Notes under the pieces: generated by a model
Database searches by the model: none
Told to the model about the DNA's origin: nothing
What the model saw: the letters and a program-made list of their open reading frames with translations, nothing else
Source of the DNA: Pseudoneobacillus sp052180215
GTDB lineage: Bacteria > Bacillota > Bacilli > Bacillales > Cytobacillaceae
Direction: 5' to 3'
DNA: 64,000 bases
Assembly: GCF_052180215.1 (NCBI RefSeq)
Contig: NZ_CP197471.1
Coordinates: 1,894,001 to 1,958,000 of the forward strand
Shown: positions 8,468-16,319 of the stretch, piece after piece
How the letters are laid out: every line of letters begins with the position of its first letter
How positions within the stretch are numbered: position 1 is the stretch's first letter
Made by a program: the position numbers and the translations under genes

Positions 8468-9655
8468 TTGAAAAAACAAGTTTTATATTTTGCTGTAGTC
8501 ATAGGAATGTTGAGTGGTTGTACGGTTACTTCAGTAGATAAACCAGAAAACAATAAGTCTGTTGTAACGGTACAAGGCTATGCTAAAGGTGAAACTCCAG
8601 AAAAACCGCCAAACTATTGGCCGACTATGGAATGGAAGACTAGTTTACCTGAGCAGCAAGGGATGAATTCAAAAAAACTAGCAGATCTTTTTGAAAAACT
8701 AGACGAAATCAATAGCCCGTTAGATGGCTTGATTATCATTCGAAATGGTTATATTGTGGCGGAAAAATACGGTTATGGTTATGGACCCGAGCGATCTCAT
8801 GAAATCAATTCAGTCACAAAAAGTTTTATGTCAGCTGTTACGGGTGTTGCGATAAATGAAGGGTATATAAAGAGTATTGATGACCCTATTTTTGATTATT
8901 TTCCTGATCGAAAAGCGGAGAACATGGATGACCACAAGAAGAATTTAACGGTTAAAGATTTTCTTACGATGAATTCAGGGCTGGATTGGGGAGAGCTGGA
9001 TAAGGATCGAAAGCACCAATTCTGGAGTGATTTTGAATCGACAGATGATACCGTCCAATTTGTCTTAAATAAACCGACTGATCCTAATCTTATCGGTAAG
9101 TTTGATTATAATACAGGCTTACCGCATATTTTATCAGCAATTGTTCAACAAACAACTGGTAAGAAAACCGCTGATTATGCAAAAGAAAAAATCTTTGACA
9201 AGATTGGAATTACCACGGCTTATTGGCCAGAGGTGCAAGGTGTGAATCAAGGCGGTTATCGAATGGAGATGACTCCAAGAGATATGGCCCGTTTCGGCTA
9301 TTTATATATGAATAACGGTAAGTGGGATGGTCAACAAGTTGTTCCTGAAGATTGGGTTAAGACCTCTATGAGTGAATTAATTCAAACGGGTATGACAGGG
9401 GGAGAACATTACGGTTATTATTTTTGGTTAACCACTACCAAGGATGGATATAAGGAAATATCTGCGATGGGAGACCGTGGACAATACATTGTCATGGTAC
9501 CTGAGTTAAACCTGCTCGTCGTACAAACTTCAAAAGCGTATTTAACAGATATAAATATCTTTGAAGAATATATCTATCCTGCAGCAGAATCAACTGAACC
9601 AATCCCAGTGGATGCAGAAAGTAACACTCGACTAAGTGAAAATAAAAAGAAATAG
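8468..9655 (+). CDS. Beta-lactamase-fold serine hydrolase lipoprotein
   Basis: 395 residues from a TTG start behind GAGGGAGGG. The lipobox LSGC puts the acylated Cys at residue 18. A class C beta-lactamase/esterase domain follows, with the nucleophile motif SVTK (115-118), a YNTG segment for the second motif and a late GDRG block. The family includes penicillin-binding esterases, D-aminopeptidases and 6-aminohexanoate-dimer hydrolases, so antibiotic resistance should not be assumed. Probably controlled by the divergent LacI regulator. Confidence 0.85.
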   Translation: MKKQVLYFAVVIGMLSGCTVTSVDKPENNKSVVTVQGYAKGETPEKPPNYWPTMEWKTSLPEQQGMNSKKLADLFEKLDEINSPLDGLIIIRNGYIVAEKYGYGYGPERSHEINSVTKSFMSAVTGVAINEGYIKSIDDPIFDYFPDRKAENMDDHKKNLTVKDFLTMNSGLDWGELDKDRKHQFWSDFESTDDTVQFVLNKPTDPNLIGKFDYNTGLPHILSAIVQQTTGKKTADYAKEKIFDKIGITTAYWPEVQGVNQGGYRMEMTPRDMARFGYLYMNNGKWDGQQVVPEDWVKTSMSELIQTGMTGGEHYGYYFWLTTTKDGYKEISAMGDRGQYIVMVPELNLLVVQTSKAYLTDINIFEEYIYPAAESTEPIPVDAESNTRLSENKKK

Positions 9656-9666
9656 TGTATCCAATT

Positions 9667-9713
9667 AAAGCATTAACACGAAGGGGGTCTGACCCCCGTC
9701 GCGTTAATGCTTT
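9667..9713. terminator. Long palindrome with GGGGGTCTGACCCCC core
   Basis: Arms AAAGCATTAAC / GTTAATGCTTT enclose the self-complementary core. It lies at the end of the lipoprotein gene and before the convergent zinc-finger gene, so it may terminate both ways although the T run is short. GC-rich cores of this kind stand out from the AT-rich context. Confidence 0.6.
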
Positions 9714-9738
9714 AGAATGATAAATCCCATTGAAATGG

Positions 9739-9954
9739 TTATCTTAAGGTTTCCCAATCTGCGTATTGTCCGCTGCCACTGCATCCTGGACAATCGGATG
9801 ACATGTTTTGGTAAGTGAATTCAATGGCAGGGTACACGACATATCCTTTGCCATAGCATTCAGGACATTTGTTTGCTTCCTTCATTTGCGAAACGTGGTT
9901 TTCGTAGCGTGCATTCCGCCAATCGTTAAATGCGTTGATTAAGCCCATTTTCAT
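9739..9954 (-). CDS. Small DnaJ-type zinc-finger protein
   Basis: 71 residues with two CxxCxGxG-like repeats, CPECYGKG and CPGCSGSG, as in the cysteine-rich region of DnaJ. It should bind one zinc. There is no J domain. The ATG is preceded by GAGG. Role unknown; small proteins of this type are common in Bacillaceae. Confidence 0.75.
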   Translation of the reverse strand: MKMGLINAFNDWRNARYENHVSQMKEANKCPECYGKGYVVYPAIEFTYQNMSSDCPGCSGSGQYADWETLR

Positions 9955-10009
9955 CGCCTCATACTTTTTTTCTTAGTTTTAGTTATGGGCGGAAAATATA
10001 TACATTTAT

Positions 10010-10219
10010 CTATTTATTTGGCTTAAACGTTTTGCAACAGGTTTCTGCTGAGTGTCTTACTTCATCTTGATGATTCTTTTCTGTTAACTCAGAAGACATT
10101 TCTGTATCATATCTCGCATGGTTATCCATTTCAACCATGATCTTTTCTGCTGTACAAATATTACCTTGTCCATAAAATGTGCAGTTGGATATCGCACATG
10201 AAACTTCTACTTTTGGCAT
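10010..10219 (-). CDS. DUF1540 domain protein
   Basis: 69 residues with the Cys pattern of DUF1540 (CAISNCTFYGQGNICTA near the N-terminus and CC near the C-terminus), likely metal-binding. A strong AGGAGG precedes the ATG. It shares orientation with the zinc-finger gene 55 bases downstream. Confidence 0.8.
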   Translation of the reverse strand: MPKVEVSCAISNCTFYGQGNICTAEKIMVEMDNHARYDTEMSSELTEKNHQDEVRHSAETCCKTFKPNK

Positions 10220-10617
10220 GAATCAAAACCTCCTAATGATGCGTTTGATTCTTATTTTTTACAATAAACCTGATTTTAATCGGCTGGAAAAAATGTACAA
10301 GAAAGAGGTGAGAACATTATAATGACGTTTATGGAAACGGCAACAAAAGGGAATTCTAACTTAAGCACATAAATATATTTTCGCTTTTTGATTTGATACT
10401 ATAGTGGTATATCTTTTTAAAAGGCTCTTTTCTGAAACTTTGTTGCTTTTTGAGACTAATAAATAGGCATTTCACGATATAGGGTGTTAAACTCATATGG
10501 AAATGAAGAAAAGAGCTGATCACTTATTAAGAGGACCTGTAAAAATCCGGCTTTAGGGATTTTTACGAAAACCAGAATCTATACGAAACAGCTTTTTAAA
10601 AGAAAGGACCATTTTAA
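10220..10617. other. Intergenic stretch with one inverted repeat
   Basis: The only structure I can support is GTAAAAATCC / GGATTTTTAC (10539-10566) in what is probably the 5' leader of the oxidoreductase gene. It has no T run, so it is not a plain terminator, and no known riboswitch motif was recognised. A 16-codon frame at 10322 behind AAGAGGTGA is too short to call. Confidence 0.5.
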
Positions 10618-11619
10618 ATGTCAAATATAAATATACCCGTATCCATGTTGAATTTAGCACCGATCCGAGAGGGACAGGGGCGAAAAGAAGCGATTGATGC
10701 AATGGTGGACCTTGCGCAAACAGCTGAAAAACTTGGTTATGAACGATATTGGATTGCGGAGCATCATAATACACCTACATTGGTGAGTTCGGCTACAGCC
10801 ATTTTAATTAAGCATACATTAGAGCACACGAATACCATCAAGGTGGGTTCAGGTGGGATTATGCTGCCTAATCACGCACCCTTAGTGGTTGCAGAACAAT
10901 TCGGAACGATGGCAACGATTTATCCTGATCGTGTTGATTTAGGACTTGGTCGTGCTCCGGGAACAGACATGAAGACAGCTAATGCCTTAAGAAGATCCCG
11001 AAACGATTCGGTTTATACATTTCCAGAGGATGTTAAGGCCTTACTTCATTATTTTGGGTCAGAAGAGGAGCAAGGTTTTGTCAAAGCTTATCCCGGGGTT
11101 GGAACAAATGTACCGATTTACATCCTAGGTTCTTCTACAGATTCAGCTTATTTAGCGGCTAGCCTAGGGTTGCCTTATGTGTTTGCTTCTCATTTTGCGC
11201 CAAGATTTATGGAAGAAGCGATCAATATTTATCGTAAAAACTTTCAGCCGTCTCAGTATTTGGATCAACCATATATGATGGTTTGTCTAAATGTGATTGC
11301 AGCTGAAACCGATGAGGAGGCAAAATGGTTATCAACGACCATGCAGCAATTTTTCCTCAATGTGGTACGCGGTACTCAAAATCCACTCCGTCCACCAGTG
11401 GAAAATATCCATGAGCTATGGAACCCGATGGAGGAGGAAATGGCTACATCTATGTCAAGTGTGACATTACTTGGAAGTAAGGAAACCGTTCGCCAGCAGC
11501 TAACTCGTTTTCAATCTATTTATAATGTGGACGAAATCATGGCGGTATCTTACATTTTTGATGCAGAAAAACAAAAACGATCATATGAAATATTAAAAGA
11601 AATAGTTGATGAAAAATAG
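10618..11619 (+). CDS. Luciferase-like (LLM class) flavin-dependent oxidoreductase
   Basis: 333 residues, the usual length for the single-subunit LLM group. Blocks WIAEHHN near residue 46, GSGGIMLPNHAPLVVAEQF and RVDLGLGRAPGTD are diagnostic. It is expected to use reduced FMN with oxygen or to act as a flavin reductase-dependent enzyme; substrate unknown. AAAGGA precedes the ATG. It lies upstream of the selenoprotein pair in the same direction, but a terminator separates them. Confidence 0.88.
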   Translation: MSNINIPVSMLNLAPIREGQGRKEAIDAMVDLAQTAEKLGYERYWIAEHHNTPTLVSSATAILIKHTLEHTNTIKVGSGGIMLPNHAPLVVAEQFGTMATIYPDRVDLGLGRAPGTDMKTANALRRSRNDSVYTFPEDVKALLHYFGSEEEQGFVKAYPGVGTNVPIYILGSSTDSAYLAASLGLPYVFASHFAPRFMEEAINIYRKNFQPSQYLDQPYMMVCLNVIAAETDEEAKWLSTTMQQFFLNVVRGTQNPLRPPVENIHELWNPMEEEMATSMSSVTLLGSKETVRQQLTRFQSIYNVDEIMAVSYIFDAEKQKRSYEILKEIVDEK

Positions 11620-11624
11620 AAATT

Positions 11625-11654
11625 AAGGCCATCCAGTTTTTTGGATGGCTTTTT
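11625..11654 (+). terminator. Terminator after LLM oxidoreductase
   Basis: GCCATCCA/TGGATGGC stem and T run. Confidence 0.88.
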
Positions 11655-11755
11655 CAAATGAAGAAAACTTTTAATATTTTTGAGATTAAAGAAACGGAAA
11701 CAAGTCGATAATAAAAATTGTTAGTTTTTATAACGAAAATGAAAGGAGAGTTATT

Positions 11756-12256
11756 ATGCCGCAAGGAGCTACTGAAACAAGTATGCTTAAAGTGGGTGAT
11801 CAAGCACCTGACTTTACTTTAAAGGCACATGGTGATCGTAAGGTTTCATTAAGTGAATATCGTGGATCCCAAAATGTATTTTTATGCTTTTACCCTTTAG
11901 ATTGGACTCCAGTCTGAGGCGCGCAAATGCCTTCTTACGAGGACGATTTACCTCGTTTTGAAGAATTTGATACCCAGGTCTTGGGTATAAGTGTAGATAG
12001 TGTGGCTAGTCATGATGCGTGGGCAAAATCAATCGGAGGAATTTCCTACCCGCTTTGTTCGGATTTCTATCCTCATGGAGAGGTATCAGAAAAATACGGT
12101 GTCCTTCGTAAAAATCCTGATGAACCAGCGTATGGTGCAGCTGAACGTGCTCTTTTTATCATTGATAAAGATGGGATTGTTCGATGGATAGATGTTCACC
12201 CAATCGGTAAACAACCAGATAATGAAGAGTTATTTGATGTCTTACGTAAGTTATAA
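11756..12256 (+). CDS. Selenocysteine-containing peroxiredoxin
   Basis: 166 residues if the in-frame TGA at 11915-11917 is read as selenocysteine (residue 54). Reading through gives a full AhpC/TSA-type peroxiredoxin: VGDQAPDFTL near the N-terminus, then PLDWTPVU, exactly the family motif PxxxTxxC with U in place of the peroxidatic Cys, followed by continuous homology (LGISVDS, YPLCSDFYPHG, RALFIIDKDG). Cys101 could resolve. Expected role is reduction of peroxides using a thiol donor. ATG behind AAAGGAGAG (11742-11750). The next gene, 24 bases downstream, also has a UGA codon at its active site. The selA/B/C/D genes are not in this window and must lie elsewhere for this to work. Confidence 0.85.
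11931..11963 (+). promoter_or_regulatory. SECIS-like hairpin of the peroxiredoxin gene
   Basis: Downstream of the UGA (ends 11917) the bases form CTTC/GAAG (11931-34/11960-63), a small internal loop, then ACGAGG/CCTCGT (11937-42/11951-56) with an 8-base apical loop beginning 26 bases after the UGA. Position and loop size fit bacterial SECIS elements, which sit inside the coding region just after the UGA. Confidence 0.6.
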
Positions 12257-12280
12257 GTATGAAATATAAGGAGGTTGTGT

Positions 12281-12988
12281 ATGGAACTCTCTAGAAAAGC
12301 TATCCCATATACACCTGTCAATAAACCGCTTCATGAAATGACGGTTATGATTGTTTCAACCTCTGGAGTGCATTTAAAGGATCAAGAACCGTATAACACG
12401 GACCCCTCACAAGGGGATGCAACCTTTCGTATCATTCCTGGAGATGTAGACCCAAAGGACTTAACCGTTACCCATGCGGCACCAAAAGAGCATTATAATA
12501 CGGATTATCCTAAAGAGGATATTAACTGCGTTTTTCCAATCGACCGGTTACGTGAAATGGTCGACGACGGAGATCTTGGCGGGGTAGCAGAAAAACATCT
12601 AACGATGATGGGCTATTCCATGAGATTAAACAAGATTAATCAAGAGACCATTCCGGCTCTCGTAAAAGAAGTCGTTCGCTCCAAAGCGGATGCCGTCCTT
12701 TTAACAGCTGGCTGACCGCTCTGTCATCGCACTGTAGTTACAGTGCAGCGCGGAATTGAAGCGCAGGGGATTCCAACTACATTAATCACACTAGATGTTG
12801 AACAATCTAGTTTAATGAGACCTCCTCGTGCGATTCATCCAAAAGGATTTGAATTTGGTCATTCTTTAGGAAAACCGCATGATAAACAGACACAACGAAA
12901 AGTGTTAGAAGCGGCTTTGTTTGAATTATTGGAAAAACAAGAGCCTGGTCATATTCATGAAGTGGACTTTCCAAGCTATAATAAGTAG
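12281..12988 (+). CDS. PrdB/GrdB-family selenoprotein (UxxC)
   Basis: 235 residues when TGA 12713-12715 is read as selenocysteine (residue 145). The joined protein reads VLLTAG-U-PLCHRTVVTVQRGIE, the UxxC redox motif and flanks of the glycine/sarcosine/betaine/D-proline reductase selenoprotein B family. Length and the INCVFPIDRL block resemble PrdB (D-proline reductase small subunit) more than the ~436-residue GrdB. No PrdA, GrdA or GrdC/D/E partner is in the window, so classical Stickland reduction is unlikely; a redox role with the adjacent Sec-peroxiredoxin is my inference. ATG chosen at 12281 behind AAGGAGG (12268-12274). A terminator follows. Confidence 0.85.
12729..12746 (+). promoter_or_regulatory. 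SECIS-like hairpin of the PrdB-like gene
   Basis: GCACTGTA-GT-TACAGTGC is a perfect 8-base inverted repeat centred 22-23 bases after the UGA. A lower helix CCGCT / AGCG(C)GG (12716-20/12747-53) can extend it. It is within coding sequence, as expected of a bacterial SECIS. Confidence 0.65.
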
Positions 12989-12996
12989 AGGCTTAC

Positions 12997-13029
12997 TAGA
13001 GACGGATAGATGAACTCCGTCTCTTTTTT
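12997..13029 (+). terminator. Terminator after selenoprotein pair
   Basis: AGAGACGGA/TCCGTCTCT with T run. It closes the two-gene unit. Confidence 0.88.
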
Positions 13030-13155
13030 ACGTATTTTTTTCTGAATAAGTTTATATGTTCAACACATACCCCTTATAGTATAATAAGGCTTAGTTATAA
13101 ATACCATATTATAAATAGATGGGCTAGAGGAGTTTTTGTAAGGGGGGAGTTGGGG

Positions 13156-14457
13156 TTGTTGAAACAGAAAAATCAAGAACCAGGTTGGTTGCAAGAATAT
13201 ATAGATTCACCTGAAAAACAAAGGAATTTATATAAAAAGACATTATGGATTGTTGTTCTTTCACAAATCTTTGGCGGAGCAGGACTAGCCGCAGGTATTA
13301 CTGTAGGAGGACTTTTAGCAAAGGAAATGCTTGGAACCGATAGTTTTGCTGGAGTACCGATTGCCTTATTTACATTAGGTTCTGCAGGAGCTGCCTTGCT
13401 TGTAGGGAGACTGTCGCAACGTTATGGACGCAGAGCTGGACTTGCATCAGGTTTCCTTGCTGGAGGATTAGGTGCGATAGGGGTCGTCCTGGCAGCAATC
13501 ACGAATAATATTTTCCTTTTATTTGTATCACTTCTAATTTATGGTGCTGGCAGTGCAACAAACCTACAAGCACGTTATGCTGGAACCGATTTAGCAAATT
13601 CCAAACAGAGAGCAACGGCCGTCAGCATTGCTATGGTATCCACGACATTGGGGGCTGTGGCAGGGCCGAATTTAGTTCAGGTGATGGGGAAGTTTGCAAC
13701 CTCTATGGGAATTCCTGCACTTTCTGGTCCATTTATATTAGCTGCGGCTGCTTACTTTATCGCAGGGATTGTGTTATTAGTCTTATTACGTCCAGATCCA
13801 TTAGTTGTTGCTAAAGCTATTGCTTCTGCCAAAAATCAAAATCAGAGTAATGCAATAGATCGAAAGGAAACACTAGAAAAAAATAAACGCGGAATAATCG
13901 CTGCTGCCACAGTGATGGTATTAACTCAAATCGTGATGGTTGCGATTATGACAATGACCCCAGTACATATGGGTCATTATGGACATGGTCTTAGTGCCGT
14001 TGGAATGATTATTGGTTTTCATATTGGTGCCATGTATCTTCCATCCCTTTTAACAGGGATGTTAGTTGATAAAATCGGACGGGTTTCGATGGCGATTGCC
14101 TCTGGTATCACCTTGTTAGGTGCTGGAGTCTTGGCTGCTTTTGCACCTGGCGAATCCTTTATTCTGCTTACCCTCGCTCTCATTTTACTAGGGCTAGGTT
14201 GGAATTTTGGTTTAATCAGCGGCACAGCCATTTTAGTAGACTCTACCACTTTATCGAATCGTGCCAAAACGCAGGGAGCAGTAGATGTGATGGTCGCGTT
14301 ATCTGGTGCAACTGGCGGAGTCCTTTCTGGAATGGTCGTAGCTCATTCCAGTTACGCCACTCTTTCTATTGCAGGTGGGCTCCTATCTCTTCTGTTAATT
14401 CCAGTGATTGTCTGGTCTACTCGAGAAAGAGTGACAGAACTGCAAGGGGAAGTATGA
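13156..14457 (+). CDS. MFS transporter
   Basis: About 433 residues with twelve hydrophobic segments. The conserved loop after TM2 is GRLSQRYGRRAG and a second copy after TM8 is LVDKIGR. This is a proton-coupled exporter or importer of unknown substrate. The start is uncertain: AGGGGGGAG (13141-13149) precedes several in-frame TTG codons; 13156 gives the best spacing. The first ~30 residues are hydrophilic and cytosolic. Separate unit from the selenoproteins. Confidence 0.85.
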   Translation: MLKQKNQEPGWLQEYIDSPEKQRNLYKKTLWIVVLSQIFGGAGLAAGITVGGLLAKEMLGTDSFAGVPIALFTLGSAGAALLVGRLSQRYGRRAGLASGFLAGGLGAIGVVLAAITNNIFLLFVSLLIYGAGSATNLQARYAGTDLANSKQRATAVSIAMVSTTLGAVAGPNLVQVMGKFATSMGIPALSGPFILAAAAYFIAGIVLLVLLRPDPLVVAKAIASAKNQNQSNAIDRKETLEKNKRGIIAAATVMVLTQIVMVAIMTMTPVHMGHYGHGLSAVGMIIGFHIGAMYLPSLLTGMLVDKIGRVSMAIASGITLLGAGVLAAFAPGESFILLTLALILLGLGWNFGLISGTAILVDSTTLSNRAKTQGAVDVMVALSGATGGVLSGMVVAHSSYATLSIAGGLLSLLLIPVIVWSTRERVTELQGEV

Positions 14458-14476
14458 TAAAAAAGAATAGAAATGT

Positions 14477-14509
14477 AAAAGGGTGGGGTAATCCCACCCT
14501 TTTGTATTT
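14477..14509 (+). terminator. Terminator after MFS gene
   Basis: AAAAGGGTGGG/CCCACCCTTTT, five-base loop. Confidence 0.88.
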
Positions 14510-14605
14510 ATATCAAGAAGATAATTTTTGAAAAAATAAGCAAACTAAAATAGTGGACCGTATTAAAATGTGGTGCCAAAAAATTGAATAAAGGGTGGTG
14601 AAAAA

Positions 14606-14734
14606 ATGGCTAAAAATAAAAATAATCAAATGAAAAAGAATAAAAATGCGTTACCTAAAGCAGATGTTGAATTTGGCGGAGAAAATGGACTTGAAAAAAT
14701 AGCGTTAAGAGCACAAAAAAGTCAAAATAAGTAA
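14606..14734 (+). CDS. Small basic hypothetical protein (42 aa)
   Basis: ATG behind AAGGGTGGTG. The protein starts MAKNKNNQMKKNKNALPK and continues with VEFGGENGLEK; it is Lys/Asn-rich at the N-terminus. It has its own ribosome site and its own terminator, which supports it as real. The composition recalls minor small acid-soluble spore proteins, but no known Ssp signature is present, so that is only a guess. Confidence 0.6.
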   Translation: MAKNKNNQMKKNKNALPKADVEFGGENGLEKIALRAQKSQNK

Positions 14735-14791
14735 AAGGATACGAGTGGTATTTTAGAAGGAAGCTAACAAAAATAATTTTGAAATGTACTC

Positions 14792-14824
14792 AGGAGTTGT
14801 ATATCTACAGCTCCTTTTTAATTC
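14792..14824 (+). terminator. Terminator after small basic protein
   Basis: AGGAGTTGTA/TACAGCTCCT with one G-T pair, then T-rich. Confidence 0.8.
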
Positions 14825-14846
14825 TTAAATTACAATTACTTTTTAT

Positions 14847-15179
14847 TTATTTTGTAACTGGTGGAATAACCCCAACGATTAAAAGAATAAGAAATAATAA
14901 GCCTATGAGCATATAAGTGAAAGATCCATAGAAAATGGGATTTCTTCTAAATATGAAGCCTTGTGGTTTTTGAATGATTCCAGTCTGAGCACTTATTTGA
15001 CTATCGATGTATCTTGTGACTGTACCACCACTACTGGAAAACCCAAATGAAATCACAGAAAAAGCTAAACCAGCAAAGAACATTATCTCAATAAATCTTA
15101 TCGAAAACTTATCAGCAAAATAGTACGTTATTCCGGCTTCAATCATTAAAGTAAGGATAAAAATAACCATTTTCTTCAA
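14847..15179 (-). CDS. Hypothetical three-helix membrane protein
   Basis: About 110 residues with three hydrophobic segments: VIFILTLMIEAGITYYFA, IEIMFFAGLAFSVISFGF and a C-terminal YMLIGLLFLILLIVGVI. A TTG at 15179 is chosen because GAGGAGG lies ten bases before it; an upstream GTG at 15212 is possible. Function unknown. Confidence 0.6.
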   Translation of the reverse strand: MKKMVIFILTLMIEAGITYYFADKFSIRFIEIMFFAGLAFSVISFGFSSSGGTVTRYIDSQISAQTGIIQKPQGFIFRRNPIFYGSFTYMLIGLLFLILLIVGVIPPVTK

Positions 15180-15387
15180 TATTCCGATTCCTCCTCTTAC
15201 ATCGTGCTTCACTCCATTTAAAACTTCTGTCTATAAAAGATTTTCTTTGTCGTTCTCAATTAATTCTATTATAAACAATATATTCCATATCATAGGAATT
15301 CAAGACTATATTTGCTCCTTTTTGCCTAATGGGAGGAAAAAATGGTGTAAAATGGTATATGTGGAACATTAGTGGGAGGGTGGTCGT

Positions 15388-15900
15388 TTGAATAAGAAAC
15401 AAAAAATTCTTTTTAGAAGCTCTATATTCCTAAACATTGTTTTGGTGTTATTTATAGTGTGGAAATATATCAATATCCATTTTGCCAGTGAACAATTATT
15501 TTACACAGAAGTACAGGATAATTTAGTTGAATTAGAGGGATTAATCGCTCATCAAAAGGAGGACAATTGGTCCGAACCCAATTTAGTCACAACTGAATTA
15601 GGTGATGTTCTCGAGGGAATTTATGTTGGTTTGAGCAATGGAAAGTATTTAAGGACCATTTCCAATCAGGATAGAGAGGTTTTGGAAAAACTTGCGGCTA
15701 AACTGAGGCAATATCCAACGGATGAGTTATATCAATTTTCAAGCTTAACGGAACAGGATCAACGAAATTTCGAAGAATTACAGAAGAAGCTTAGAAAGGC
15801 TGGTTTAGGGTTGCGCATCACCATCAGCAATAATTGGGATTCATTTATGTACAGTGTAAAGGAATTGGAGAATGAAATAGATGTGCCGTTAAATAAATAG
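15388..15900 (+). CDS. Membrane-anchored extracytoplasmic hypothetical protein
   Basis: 170 residues, TTG start behind GGGAGGGTGG. One N-terminal transmembrane segment (about 10-27) followed by a helical, charged outer domain. No family recognised. The next gene begins 26 bases later in the same direction, so they may be co-transcribed. Confidence 0.65.
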   Translation: MNKKQKILFRSSIFLNIVLVLFIVWKYINIHFASEQLFYTEVQDNLVELEGLIAHQKEDNWSEPNLVTTELGDVLEGIYVGLSNGKYLRTISNQDREVLEKLAAKLRQYPTDELYQFSSLTEQDQRNFEELQKKLRKAGLGLRITISNNWDSFMYSVKELENEIDVPLNK

Positions 15901-15926
15901 TTTGATCAGAGAATGGGGGAGATAAG

Positions 15927-16154
15927 ATGTATTTGCTTTTATGCATTATCTTAAGTGCCATTTTAGGCTATGTTTTATTGATGATGGGACCGCTTGTAGG
16001 TGGAATTATTGCTTTTGCGATCGTCGTTGGCTGTATGTTTAGAGGACTTTATTTACTAAATAACATTCATAAAAGAATTTCAACTTTGGCACCTAGCAAA
16101 GACAGGGTGAAAGAGGCGTACGATCAGTATATAAAAGAGCAAGAAAAGACTTAA
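15927..16154 (+). CDS. Small two-helix membrane protein
   Basis: 75 residues: two closely packed hydrophobic helices (3-21, 23-45) and a charged cytoplasmic tail ending KEQEKT. Strong GGGGGAGAT site before the ATG. Unknown function. A terminator follows. Confidence 0.65.
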   Translation: MYLLLCIILSAILGYVLLMMGPLVGGIIAFAIVVGCMFRGLYLLNNIHKRISTLAPSKDRVKEAYDQYIKEQEKT

Positions 16155-16172
16155 GAGTTATAGATTTAGATG

Positions 16173-16221
16173 AGGATGATTCTATTAGGAGATTGGCTCC
16201 CTTTTAGAATGATCCTTTTTT
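16173..16221 (+). terminator. Terminator after small membrane protein
   Basis: Imperfect long stem (AGGAT...ATTCTA / TAGAAT...ATCCT) and T run. Confidence 0.8.
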
Positions 16222-16319
16222 AATAGAATCAAAGAGGACACGAAAGGGGATAAATGGTAAAATAAAAAGGTAAAAATTTGAAAAATATCCTGTTGGTTGG
16301 AAATAGGAGGTCAAAAGGA

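Noticed and set aside
10322..10372. 16-residue peptide upstream of the LLM oxidoreductase
   Set aside because: It has a fair ribosome site, but it is too short and its sequence shows nothing beyond chance.
11756..12988. Two pseudogenes broken by stop codons
   Set aside because: Each gene has only one stop, it is always TGA, it lies exactly at the redox-active Cys/Sec column, the frame is intact on both sides, and SECIS-like hairpins follow.
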